Shown here in pieces: positions 36,150-44,231 of a stretch of 64,000 nt of DNA. Below the pieces are notes generated by a model. It saw only the letters and a program-made list of their open reading frames with translations, did no database searches and was not told where the DNA came from. The DNA comes from Seleniibacterium sp963677135 (lineage in GTDB: Bacteria; Desulfobacterota; Desulfuromonadia; Desulfuromonadales; Geopsychrobacteraceae). The translations under genes were made by a program, and so were the position numbers. Where the stretch lies: contig CAXXLS010000012.1 of NCBI GenBank assembly GCA_963677135.2, positions 62,001 through 126,000 of the forward strand, in the 5' to 3' direction. The first letter of the stretch is position 1. Every line of letters starts with the position of its first letter.

Positions 36150-37208
36150 TCAGCTGTCTATCCGTGGCAGAAGATACTGACGGTAGAGTTTCTCGGCAAC
36201 CTTGTCGGTGGCGCCTCCCTTGAGCTCGGCAAAGGTCAGCAGCGGGTCCGCGAGGGTCAGCCCTTCCGGCTGCCAGCCGCTCCAGTGGCATTGCCGGCCG
36301 AAGGGCTGCAGCAGGGTGACGTTGCCATTGTCGTCCGGAGTCAGGTGGAGCTGCAGCATGGTTTTCAGCTGGATATCGGGTGCCATGTAGAGGATGGCCG
36401 AGGCCGGGGAGAACCCGCTGGTCAGCAGCGCCGCTCCCAGTTCTCCGCCGATCAGGACCTGCCGGCCGTAGTTCAGCTGCCTGAGCTGGTCAGGGAGCTG
36501 ATCGATTCGGAATCCGGCCGTCTGGCGACAGCGCTGCAGATAGAGGCGGGGCCGCAAGGTCTCGACATAACCGAGTTGCCAGCGTTGCAGAAGTTCTTCG
36601 ATATGGCTCAGTTGACGATTCCCCTGATCGTCCGGAGCGAGATTTCCCCGCTTTTCAAGCTCCTTGAACAGGCTGCCGACAGCTCCCAGGGCGATGCCGG
36701 CATCGTCGGCGAGCATGCGATAGGTGGCGGACACTGATTGACGATTGCGCAAAAGAAGATAGACTAGTTTGAGTCCGGCAGTACGAAACAGGCGGTCCGT
36801 TCCAGGCGGCTTGGGAGCGTGCTTCTGGCCGCCGACATGCAGGTAGAGGGGCAGTTGTCTGATCAGCATATTGCCGGCACAATCAAGGTATTCGATATCG
36901 GCTTCCTTCAGTTTTTCTGCCAATCCGGGAGAAATGTAGTGGCTGACCAGCAGCGGATGCGCATTCTCGGGTGTCGGTGACGTCCTGATCTGGTGAATGA
37001 CCAGGTCGGTCACGGTCGGACTGAGCTTGGGAACCACTTTCAGATAGTAATAATAGTCCCCCCATGGCCCGGACAGGCGAAAGGCTCCGGCAAAAGGTCC
37101 GCCGACTTTCTGGACCATAAACTCAATCCGGGCACCGGGGATGCTGTTGAATGTTTTGACCGCATTCCGAATGATATGTTCGTCATCGATAAGAGATTTT
37201 CGGGGCAT
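36150..37208 (-). CDS. AbiEi-family type IV antitoxin-like protein
   Basis: 352 residues. The middle LAEKLKEADIEYLDCAGNML followed by LPLYLHVGG, a winged-helix segment (MLADDAGIALGAVGSLFKEL) and the end ADPLLTFAELKGGATDKVAE are the hallmarks of COG4861/AbiEi-like transcriptional antitoxins. No AbiEii nucleotidyltransferase toxin is adjacent; the partner position is taken by the ABC-class ATPase. The ATG at 37208 has no clear Shine-Dalgarno sequence, so the start is uncertain. An inverted repeat lies in the divergent promoter region. Confidence 0.7.
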   Translation of the reverse strand: MPRKSLIDDEHIIRNAVKTFNSIPGARIEFMVQKVGGPFAGAFRLSGPWGDYYYYLKVVPKLSPTVTDLVIHQIRTSPTPENAHPLLVSHYISPGLAEKLKEADIEYLDCAGNMLIRQLPLYLHVGGQKHAPKPPGTDRLFRTAGLKLVYLLLRNRQSVSATYRMLADDAGIALGAVGSLFKELEKRGNLAPDDQGNRQLSHIEELLQRWQLGYVETLRPRLYLQRCRQTAGFRIDQLPDQLRQLNYGRQVLIGGELGAALLTSGFSPASAILYMAPDIQLKTMLQLHLTPDDNGNVTLLQPFGRQCHWSGWQPEGLTLADPLLTFAELKGGATDKVAEKLYRQYLLPRIDS

Positions 37209-37248
37209 ATGCTTGTAAATCTCATTCTTTCTGTTCAGTAATTAAATA

Positions 37249-37286
37249 TTGTTCAAAAAAAGACAGATTTCTTGTGAATTGAACAA
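37249..37286. promoter_or_regulatory. Inverted TTGTTCAA/TTGAACAA pair in a divergent promoter region
   Basis: TTGTTCAA (37249-37256) and TTGAACAA (37279-37286) are perfect inverted 8-mers 22 bases apart. A further TGTTCA occurs at 37232-37237. They sit between the AbiEi-like gene (minus) and the sensor kinase gene (plus) in an AT-rich stretch. This could be the operator of the AbiEi-like protein, as in known AbiE autoregulation. Confidence 0.5.
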
Positions 37287-37426
37287 CAGGTTTTTCTGCC
37301 TGTCAAGCGGAGTTTTTTTAAGACGTTGACGGAACAGTCCTCAAGAGCGGGATTCAGCGCCTTGCCCTGAAGGCGCCGGAAGGAAAAAGCAGACAAGCTG
37401 TATGACGGTTCCAACGAAGGAGAGTC

Positions 37427-39661
37427 ATGAATATCAGGTGGAAGGTCATCACGGTCATGATGATTTTGCTGGTCCTCATCTGTTCTATTTTTTTACGGAT
37501 GCTTTACTCAAGGGATCAGGAAACGCTCAGGCTTACCGTCGAGGGAAAAGCCTCCGCGGCGACCTTGATGGCCGGATCCCTGGTGTCCCAATTCAGCAGG
37601 CAATATCAGCGGCGGGTTCAAAGTTTCATCAATGACGAGATCTCGGCGTCCAGGAAACAGATCGTTGAAGCGTTTGCCCGACGGGATGGGGACAAATTGC
37701 TGCAGTTGTCCCGACCTTTTTTCAAGACGCTGCAACAAGAGAACGCGTACTTCAGTTCCCTGGGCTTCGTTCTGCCTGACAACCAGGTTTTTTTGCGGGT
37801 TCATGAGCCGGACCGCCGCCGGGGAAACGTGGTTCGGGAACGTCCGGACATTGCCGCGGTAAACCGCGAGCATATTCAGAAATCGGGATTCACCGCGGGG
37901 ATGAGAGGACCTCAGTACCGGGTGGTTCAGCCGGTTTATTTTGAACAGAAATATATCGGTGCCGTACAGATGGGGGTCGACAGCCGGCTTATCATCGATT
38001 CTTTGCAGCAAAAGCTTTACCTGCCGGCCGCCTTCGCCATTCCCAATGACCGTATTCCCATGATCCAGGGCGGTAACCGGGCTGGTTTCGCCGGGAGAAC
38101 CCACACGATCTTTTCGACCAACGATGACTTCTTCAGAGTCATGGTTGAGGGAGCCGACTGGGATGCCCGGGAACAGCGGCTGAAGATGAGCGGCAACAGC
38201 TATGAGCTCCGCAGAATCATGCCCCTGCTCGATTTTGAAGGGAACGTCTTCGGTCATCTGTTCGTTGCAGTCAACGTGACGGAGGCTCTGAATCAGCTGC
38301 GCCATGCCATGCTGTCGGCCCTGCTGCTGAGTTTTCTGTTGATGCTGATCGCCGGACTGGTGCTTTATTTCAGCTTCGGTTATCTTCTCGAAAAGATTTT
38401 TGTCCTGAACAAATCCCTCGAACAGTCCAACCGGGAACTTGAGCTGCGGGTCGAAGAGCGGACCCGCGATCTGCTGCAGGAAACGGAAGAGAGGAAGGTC
38501 GCCCAGAAGCGTCTGCAACGGGCCGAAAAGATGGAGGCCATCGGATTGATGGCCAGCGGGGTCGCCCACGACCTGAACAATATCCTGTCCGGGATGGTCG
38601 GCTATCCTGAACTGTTGCTGATGCGCATCCCCGAGGACAGCCCTTTGCGCAGGTCCCTGGAAGCGATTAAGCAATCGGGCCTGCGTGCGGCGGCAGTCGT
38701 CGCCGACCTGCTGACCGTTGCCCGGGATGTCGCCAAGGTGCGCACGACCACCAGTCTCAATCATCTGGTCCTGGAATACCTGCGCTCCCCGGAAGGCCTG
38801 AAACTGAAGGATCTTTACCCTGATATCAGGATAACCACCGACCTTGATCCGGAATTGAAAATCGTTGCCTGTTCGCCGACCCATGTCAGCAAGTGCGTCA
38901 TGAACCTGGTGATGAATGCTCTCGAGGCGCTCCCCGGCACCGGCAATGTCCGGGTCCGCACCTTTCTTAAAACCCTTCCCGACCGGGACTTCTCAGAGCT
39001 GCTTCTTGACGAGGGGGACTATGCGGTCCTTTCCGTTCACGACGATGGCCCCGGGATCTCCGAGGAGGACCTGGAGCATATCTTCGAACCCTTCTACACC
39101 AAGAAAAAGATGGGAAAGAGCGGCACCGGCATCGGGCTTACCGTGGTCTGGAACTGCATGCAGGAACATCATGGCACCGTGGCGGTCAGGAGCGCCGCGA
39201 CCGGGACCGCCTTTTACCTGTTCTTTCCGGCTCGCAAGACGGCAGACGGGTTGGCCCTGGCACCAGACCCCCCCGCGACATTCGTCAGAGGAGCGGGGCA
39301 GGTCGTTCTGGTTGTCGATGACGAAGAGCAGCAGCGGGATATCGCCCGGCAGATGCTCGAGGGTCTCGGCTACCGGGTGGTCACGGTTGCCGGAGGTGAG
39401 CAGGCCGTTGCTCATCTCAAAGAACACCAGGTTGATCTCCTGCTTCTCGACATGATGATGGCCCCCGGCATCGACGGCTGCGAAACGCTCACACGTATCG
39501 CGCGGCAGGGGGGACTGCCGAAAACCATCATCGTCAGCGGGTACTTTGTCAGCGAGCAGCAGGAACAGGCCCGCCGGCTCGGGGCCGTTGATTATCTTAA
39601 AAAGCCTTACACTTTCGATCAGCTGGGGAGGATGGTTGCCCGGGTGCTGCAGACCTCCTGA
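37427..39661 (+). CDS. Membrane sensor histidine kinase with C-terminal receiver
   Basis: 744 residues. Helix 1 is at about 7-25. The periplasmic domain (30-290) resembles dCache_3 (NAYFSSLGFVLPDNQVFLRV, HEPDRRRGN). Helix 2 is at about 295-320, then a coiled coil (SLEQSNRELELRVEERTRDL). HisKA has His381 in SGVAHDLNNIL; the ATPase part has NLVMNALEALPGTG, HDDGPGISEEDLEHIFEPFY and GTGIGLTVVW. The receiver domain has VVDDEEQ and Asp675 (LLLLDMMMAPG). GGAGAG precedes the ATG. A perfect 7-bp hairpin (GCGCCTT/AAGGCGC, 37357-37376) lies in the leader. No DNA-binding partner is adjacent. Confidence 0.92.
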   Translation: MNIRWKVITVMMILLVLICSIFLRMLYSRDQETLRLTVEGKASAATLMAGSLVSQFSRQYQRRVQSFINDEISASRKQIVEAFARRDGDKLLQLSRPFFKTLQQENAYFSSLGFVLPDNQVFLRVHEPDRRRGNVVRERPDIAAVNREHIQKSGFTAGMRGPQYRVVQPVYFEQKYIGAVQMGVDSRLIIDSLQQKLYLPAAFAIPNDRIPMIQGGNRAGFAGRTHTIFSTNDDFFRVMVEGADWDAREQRLKMSGNSYELRRIMPLLDFEGNVFGHLFVAVNVTEALNQLRHAMLSALLLSFLLMLIAGLVLYFSFGYLLEKIFVLNKSLEQSNRELELRVEERTRDLLQETEERKVAQKRLQRAEKMEAIGLMASGVAHDLNNILSGMVGYPELLLMRIPEDSPLRRSLEAIKQSGLRAAAVVADLLTVARDVAKVRTTTSLNHLVLEYLRSPEGLKLKDLYPDIRITTDLDPELKIVACSPTHVSKCVMNLVMNALEALPGTGNVRVRTFLKTLPDRDFSELLLDEGDYAVLSVHDDGPGISEEDLEHIFEPFYTKKKMGKSGTGIGLTVVWNCMQEHHGTVAVRSAATGTAFYLFFPARKTADGLALAPDPPATFVRGAGQVVLVVDDEEQQRDIARQMLEGLGYRVVTVAGGEQAVAHLKEHQVDLLLLDMMMAPGIDGCETLTRIARQGGLPKTIIVSGYFVSEQQEQARRLGAVDYLKKPYTFDQLGRMVARVLQTS

Positions 39662-39700
39662 CTGACGGTGATTTGAGACCCCGACGGGAACCCGCTGCAG

Positions 39701-39895
39701 TTAACGCCGACCAAGGCGTTTCATTTTTTTGCGCAGCCGCCGTTGCGCTTCTTTTTCCTTGCGACGCTTTTTCATACTGGGTTTTTCGTAGCACTTGCGG
39801 TTGCGCAGTTCACGAAAGAGTCCATCCTGCTGGAGCTTACGTTTCAGAACCTTGACGGCTTTATCGACATTGCCGTCATAGACTGTGATTTCCAC
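39701..39895 (-). CDS. rpsU: 30S ribosomal protein S21
   Basis: 64 residues: MEITVYDGNVDKAVKVLKRK, then RNRKCYEKPSMKKRRKEKEA and a very basic tail. S21 helps the 30S subunit bind mRNA at initiation. The start is GTG (39893-39895) with GGGAGG 8 bases before it. It lies 15 bases after the KamA-paralogue stop on the same strand, so it can be transcribed from the ablA operon. That is an unusual place for a ribosomal protein gene. Confidence 0.95.
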   Translation of the reverse strand: MEITVYDGNVDKAVKVLKRKLQQDGLFRELRNRKCYEKPSMKKRRKEKEAQRRLRKKMKRLGRR

Positions 39896-39910
39896 TGTCA
39901 GACCTCCCGG

Positions 39911-40981
39911 TTACTCTGGAATGTTGGGAATTGTGGTCACATCCCCTTGATGATTTTGAAGGGTATATTCATCGGCATTCTTGTCCTGGATATAATAGTC
40001 AGGCATCAGAGGGATTTTGCCGATATTGGTTGCCACGACATGGAGGGGTTGGGCCAGGCCGGTGGTATGTCCGCGCAACGCGTCTCTGATGAGCTCGGCT
40101 CCTTTTTCAACCGGGGTCCGAAAATGGTCGATCCCCGGAGCCGCCTCACAGTAGAACAGGTAATAAGGCTTGATCCTGGTCTGCAAAAGCTGCTGATGCA
40201 GGGCCCGGAAGGTTTCCGCATCATCATTGATTCCTTTGAGCAGGACCGCCTGGTTGCCGACGTTGATTCCGCATCCCATCAGCTCATAGACGGCTCTGGC
40301 GGTTTCTTTACTCAGTTCCTGCGGATGATTGCACTGGGTATTTATCCAGATCGGCACCTTGTGATAGCCGCCGAGGACTTTTTTCAGGCCGCCGTCCACC
40401 CGTTGCGGAAGAACGATGGGGGTGCGCGTTCCGAAGCGGATCATTTCCACGTGCGGTAATTCCCGGAGTTTACGCACCAGGTATTCGATCTGTTCATCCG
40501 GAAGCAGGAAGGGGTCCCCGCCGGTGACCAGAACATCGCGGACCTCCGAGTGTTCCGCAAGCCAGCGCAGCCCTTCATCAACATTGAAATCGAGACTTAA
40601 ATCCCCGTCGACCACCAGTTCCTTTCGGAAACAATGACGGCAATAGATGCCACACGACTGGGTGACCGTAAACGCAACCCGATCCCGGTACTGACGGGCA
40701 ATGCTGTCGGGGCGTTGTTCATCGGTCGCGCGATTTTCCTTCCAGAGCAGATAATTGTCCATACCGAAGGTATTGTGTCGTTCGCGCAGGGAAGGAATAA
40801 CCTGTTTCCTGATCGGGCAGTTCGGGTCATCCTTTTTCATTAATGACGCAAAGTGGGGGGTCGTTCCCCAAGTGGTGTCGAGACCCTCAAGAGCGTTCCG
40901 TTCCGGAGTGGTCAGATGAACGTATTCTTCCAGTTGTGCAACGGTGTTGACGAACTGTTTGAGCTGTTCTTGCCAAGTCAT
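39911..40981 (-). CDS. KamA-family radical SAM aminomutase paralogue
   Basis: 356 residues. The radical SAM cluster is Cys110, Cys114 and Cys117 (CGIYCRHC), TGGDP is near 153-157, and the PLP lysine is probably Lys322 (NIGKIPL). Against AblA in this window, the two Asp residues that hold the lysine side chain are changed: QCD becomes YCE (Glu279) and IDAPGGGGK becomes VATNIGK, with a two-residue deletion. Lysine is therefore doubtful as substrate. Options are another amino acid 2,3-aminomutase or an EpmB-like modifier of EF-P. It is third in ablA-ablB-this gene-rpsU. Confidence 0.85.
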   Translation of the reverse strand: MTWQEQLKQFVNTVAQLEEYVHLTTPERNALEGLDTTWGTTPHFASLMKKDDPNCPIRKQVIPSLRERHNTFGMDNYLLWKENRATDEQRPDSIARQYRDRVAFTVTQSCGIYCRHCFRKELVVDGDLSLDFNVDEGLRWLAEHSEVRDVLVTGGDPFLLPDEQIEYLVRKLRELPHVEMIRFGTRTPIVLPQRVDGGLKKVLGGYHKVPIWINTQCNHPQELSKETARAVYELMGCGINVGNQAVLLKGINDDAETFRALHQQLLQTRIKPYYLFYCEAAPGIDHFRTPVEKGAELIRDALRGHTTGLAQPLHVVATNIGKIPLMPDYYIQDKNADEYTLQNHQGDVTTIPNIPE

Positions 40982-41049
40982 GTCTGCTTGCTAGCTTTCT
41001 TTGGTAATGGGTTAGTGTTGGATCGGCTGCGGACCATACGGCCTGCTGT

Positions 41050-41916
41050 CTAGCCGTTGACCGCTTTTCTGGCTATTGGCAAGAGGTGCTTGAACCAGAC
41101 ATTCATGCTTTCCAGTCCTCCCGATATCTGGGTGTTCTTGACCAGGGTCCCGCTGTATTGGTAGCCGTTTCTGGCAAAGCAGATGTTCATGCCGAAAGAG
41201 GTCGCCCGGGCGATGGTGTAGCAGGTGGCAATGTCACGGCGCGCCATCTCCTCTTCAAGCTGCTGCATGAGATGGTTCGCCAGGCCCTTGCCCCGCCAGT
41301 CGGGATCGGTTGCGAAGTCGGTCAACTCGGCGTTGCTTCCATGCGGATCTGTTTCCGCCGAGGCCAGGGCCAGAAGGCGATCCTGTTTCCAGATGCCGGC
41401 GTAAACCACATGGTCCGCCATGGTGTCGCGGAGGTAGCCGGGATCATGAATCGGAAACGGGTAGCTTGCGAACACCTGACGATACAGCAGGGACATCTGT
41501 TCGCAATCGTCCGGGCCCGCCAGGCGGCAACTCAGATCGCCTGGGGGAGGTCCGGCCGGGGCCGTGTCCTTTTTGCTCTGGGCCTCATGCAGCACGTCCT
41601 TGATGCGGGTTTCGTCCGGATCATTCAGGCGGTTGGAATGAAAATATCGGGCCATGAAGAAGGCATCACCCTGTCCCTGGTAAAATCTCGGGATGACCGC
41701 CTCGACCCGGTAGCCGTCCTGCCTGAAACGGTCCTTGGCGTAACGCGGAACCTTGGCGAAGATCTTGGTGTAGCCATGTTCTTCTGACAGACGGCACAAA
41801 CGGCTGAGGATTTCGGGAAAATCTTCCCGGCTCAGCTTCATCAGGTAGACCCGATCACTGGAAGGGCCGTGCTGGACAAGGGATTTGCCGATGGTCTCGA
41901 GTTTGTCGTTACTCAT
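41050..41916 (-). CDS. ablB: Beta-lysine N6-acetyltransferase
   Basis: Acetylates beta-lysine to N-epsilon-acetyl-beta-lysine, a compatible solute known from methanogens and some bacteria. 288 residues with an N-terminal domain (DRVYLMKLSREDFPEILSRL, FAKVPRYAKDRFRQDGYRVE) and a GNAT domain (about 130-285) containing LTDFATDPDWRGKGLANHLM, the acetyl-CoA binding motif. It overlaps the ablA stop. A GTG directly precedes the ATG at 41914-41916, which I take as the start because of GGAGC upstream. Confidence 0.92.
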   Translation of the reverse strand: MSNDKLETIGKSLVQHGPSSDRVYLMKLSREDFPEILSRLCRLSEEHGYTKIFAKVPRYAKDRFRQDGYRVEAVIPRFYQGQGDAFFMARYFHSNRLNDPDETRIKDVLHEAQSKKDTAPAGPPPGDLSCRLAGPDDCEQMSLLYRQVFASYPFPIHDPGYLRDTMADHVVYAGIWKQDRLLALASAETDPHGSNAELTDFATDPDWRGKGLANHLMQQLEEEMARRDIATCYTIARATSFGMNICFARNGYQYSGTLVKNTQISGGLESMNVWFKHLLPIARKAVNG

Positions 41917-43225
41917 CACGACGCTCCAGACGCTGGTTTTCCAGGGGGGTCAGACTGATGGAGTTGTCGTAGTCGGACAGCAGCATCTCGATGCCCGTCG
42001 CGTCGCACTCATAACTGTCTTCCAGCATCAGCTGCAGATCGCAACTGTCGCACTTGCGGTCGCAGAACTTGGTCTCGTAACTGGCCGGTTCCTGGTAGGT
42101 GGTGATGACCCCTTCATAATTTCTCAGGACCACCTTGTTGGTCGAGAGGGAGATCAGGTAGTTGGGGGTCAGGGGGATTTTACCGCCGCCACCGGGTGCG
42201 TCGATGACGTAGGTCGGAACGGAGAAGCCGCTGGTGTGGCCGATGAGGCTTTCCATGATTTCTATGCCTTTCCCGACGGGGGTCCTGAAGTGGGACAGGC
42301 CCTCGGACAGATCGCACTGGTAGAGGTAGTAGGGGCGAACCCGGTTGGCCACCAGTTTGTGAACCAGGGTCTTGATAATGCGCTGGCAGTCATTGACCCC
42401 GGCCAGCAGGACCGACTGGTTGCCGAGGGGAATTCCGGCATCGGCGAGTTTGCGCAGGGCCAGGCGGGATGACTTGGTCATCTCCCGGGGATGGTTGAAG
42501 TGGGTGTTGAGCCAGACCGGGTGGTGTTTTTTCAGCATGGCGACAAGATCGTCGGTTATCCGGTAGGGCAGGACAACCGGCATCCGGGAACCGATACGCA
42601 CCACCTGGACGTGCTCGATGGCATCAAGTTCGGTGAGGATCCAGTCGAGATAGGCGTCACTCAACATCAGCGGATCGCCCCCGGAGAGCAGCACATCGCG
42701 GATTTCCGGCGTGTTCCTGATATATTCGAGTCCTTGCTGCAACTGTTCGCGGTCCGGAATCGAGTCGACATCCCCGACTTTCCGCTTCCGGGTGCAGTGA
42801 CGACAGTACATGGCGCAGACATTGCTGATATGGAACAGGACCCGGTCCGGATAGCGGTGGGTGATCCCGGGGATCGGGCTGTCTTCATCTTCCGCCAGGG
42901 GGTCCGCCATGTCGCATTTATCGATCTCGAGCTCCTGGGGGTCCGGGAATGCCTGGCGGAAAACCGGGTCGTTGCGAAAATCGTCCCGGTTGATCAGTGA
43001 CAGATAGTAAGGGGTGATGCGCAGGGGGAACTTTTTCAGGGTCAGATCGATTTTTTTCCGTTCCATCGGCTCCAGCCTGATATTGATCAGCTTTTCAACC
43101 GTATCAACCGAGGTAATGGAGTTTTTGAGCTGCCACTGCCAGTCCGTCCATTTTGAAACATTGAAGCTGTCTTCATGGCTTAGTCGTTCAGCGATCTTAT
43201 GCTGAGCATTGGAAAAATGATTCAT
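41909..43225 (-). CDS. ablA: Lysine 2,3-aminomutase
   Basis: Radical SAM/PLP enzyme making L-beta-lysine (EC 5.4.3.2). 438 residues. The cluster Cys137, Cys141 and Cys144 is in CAMYCRHCTRKRKVGD. The two lysine-binding Asp residues are Asp305 (YQCDLSEGLSHFRT) and Asp342 (IDAPGGGGK), with PLP Lys349. The C-terminal FCDRKCDSCDLQ matches the zinc-site cysteines of clostridial enzymes. With AblB it forms the N-acetyl-beta-lysine osmolyte pathway. The upstream promoter carries two MarR-type palindromes. Confidence 0.95.
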   Translation of the reverse strand: MNHFSNAQHKIAERLSHEDSFNVSKWTDWQWQLKNSITSVDTVEKLINIRLEPMERKKIDLTLKKFPLRITPYYLSLINRDDFRNDPVFRQAFPDPQELEIDKCDMADPLAEDEDSPIPGITHRYPDRVLFHISNVCAMYCRHCTRKRKVGDVDSIPDREQLQQGLEYIRNTPEIRDVLLSGGDPLMLSDAYLDWILTELDAIEHVQVVRIGSRMPVVLPYRITDDLVAMLKKHHPVWLNTHFNHPREMTKSSRLALRKLADAGIPLGNQSVLLAGVNDCQRIIKTLVHKLVANRVRPYYLYQCDLSEGLSHFRTPVGKGIEIMESLIGHTSGFSVPTYVIDAPGGGGKIPLTPNYLISLSTNKVVLRNYEGVITTYQEPASYETKFCDRKCDSCDLQLMLEDSYECDATGIEMLLSDYDNSISLTPLENQRLERRDE

Positions 43226-43385
43226 TCTTGATGATCCTTTGTTGGTTCGATGATGGTGTTGAAAAAAATAATGATTAAAAAGGTGACGTTATGAGCGCGG
43301 GGTGCGGAACTCAAAGAGTCAGGGGCGTCGGGAAAATATGGATGAGTGCGAGATAGAGCGGGTCATGGCGAAAAAAAATTCGGCT

Positions 43386-43398
43386 TCAAATAAATTGA
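43386..43398. promoter_or_regulatory. MarR-type operator O1 before ablA
   Basis: TCAAATAAATTGA is a near-perfect 13-bp palindrome covering the predicted transcription start of ablA. It differs from O2 (43416-43428) at two positions. Centre-to-centre distance to O2 is 30 bp, about three helical turns, so both dimers would bind one face. Confidence 0.6.
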
Positions 43399-43400
43399 GT

Positions 43401-43429
43401 AATATATGTTTTGAATCAAATGATTTGAA
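43401..43429 (-). promoter_or_regulatory. Candidate ablA promoter
   Basis: Minus-strand TTCAAA (43424-43429), a 17-base spacer and TATATT (43401-43406). The -35 matches 4 of 6 and the -10 matches 5 of 6. Operator O2 covers the -35/spacer and O1 covers the start site. The leader to the ablA ATG would be about 170 bases. Confidence 0.55.
43416..43428. promoter_or_regulatory. MarR-type operator O2 before ablA
   Basis: TCAAATGATTTGA is a perfect palindrome about a central base. It overlaps the -35 and spacer of the ablA promoter. The TTSAA-type core fits MarR-family sites. Confidence 0.6.
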
Positions 43430-43499
43430 CGCGAATGATTTTTACAGAAATCATCAATGAAGTCAAGAGGGCTAGAAAAATCTCTCGAGTGGGGAGGGG

Positions 43500-44021
43500 T
43501 TATGACTGGTCTGAGGTCAACGAGCCGGTTTCGAGGACCGGTGCGGCACCGATGTCCCGCGCTTCAAGCAGATCGACAAGCTTCTCTACGGCCAGGGTCA
43601 TGGCGACCTGTTCGCTTTCCGGTAATTCAGCGAGGGCGCTGGACAGGGACTCCTCCAGCAGCGAAGGAGATGAATCGAGCAGCTGCTGACCGGCCTCGGT
43701 GATGGTGATGTGAACCTGGCGGCGGTCCTGGCTGGCCCGCTTGCGGGTCGCCAGTTTTTTCTCTTCGAGCCGGTCGACAATACCGACAACGGTACTTGGA
43801 CTCAGGTGAACTTTTTTGGCGAGGTTGGCACTGGTCAGGGTACCTTCTTCGGCGAGGGCCAACAGGCATGACAGTTGCGGTCCCGTAATCTTGTACTGGG
43901 TCGCCAGTTTATGAGAATGAATATCGATGGCCCTGATGATGCGCCGCAGAGCCTGAAAGATCCTGAGATCGTAACTTTTCCGGGGGATTCGGGCCTGGGG
44001 AGTATCTGGGCTGCTGGTCAT
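43500..44021 (-). CDS. MarR-family transcriptional regulator
   Basis: 173 residues. The winged helix-turn-helix (about 45-120) shows YKITGPQLSCLLALAEEGTL, LSPSTVVGIVDRLEEKKLAT with the recognition helix, and the wing KRASQDRRQVHITITEAG. Dimerisation helices flank it. It is transcribed toward ablA, 274 bases upstream, and the gap contains two matching palindromes in the ablA promoter. I infer that it represses the abl operon. Its ligand, perhaps linked to osmotic state or lysine, is unknown. Confidence 0.9.
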   Translation of the reverse strand: MTSSPDTPQARIPRKSYDLRIFQALRRIIRAIDIHSHKLATQYKITGPQLSCLLALAEEGTLTSANLAKKVHLSPSTVVGIVDRLEEKKLATRKRASQDRRQVHITITEAGQQLLDSSPSLLEESLSSALAELPESEQVAMTLAVEKLVDLLEARDIGAAPVLETGSLTSDQS

Positions 44022-44068
44022 GGACTTCGGTCTTTCCTTTAAGAATACAGGTCTGTGTTTAAGGGAAC

Positions 44069-44097
44069 ATCATAGTCAGGGTGGCGTGTTCAGACAA
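44069..44097 (-). promoter_or_regulatory. Candidate promoter of the marR gene
   Basis: Minus-strand TTGTCT (44092-44097), a 17-base spacer and TATGAT (44069-44074). It is about 48 bases before the marR ATG. The TCAAAT palindrome of the ablA promoter is not repeated here, so autorepression through that motif is not supported. Confidence 0.5.
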
Positions 44098-44177
44098 GAC
44101 CAAAGTCGTTTCAGGTCCTGTGGGTCTGGCTGAGCCAGGTCATGATCAGCGCAGGAAGTTATCGGACGGGAAATGAC

Positions 44178-44207
44178 AAAAGCCCCTGCCGTCAGGGCAG
44201 GGGCTTT
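44178..44207 (-). terminator. Terminator after the octaheme cytochrome gene
   Basis: AAAAGCCCCTGCC and GGCAGGGGCTTTT form a near-perfect stem with a short loop and A/T tracts on both sides, 24 bases past the cytochrome stop. Confidence 0.9.
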
Positions 44208-44231
44208 TGATGTTCGGTCGGAGGGACGCCT

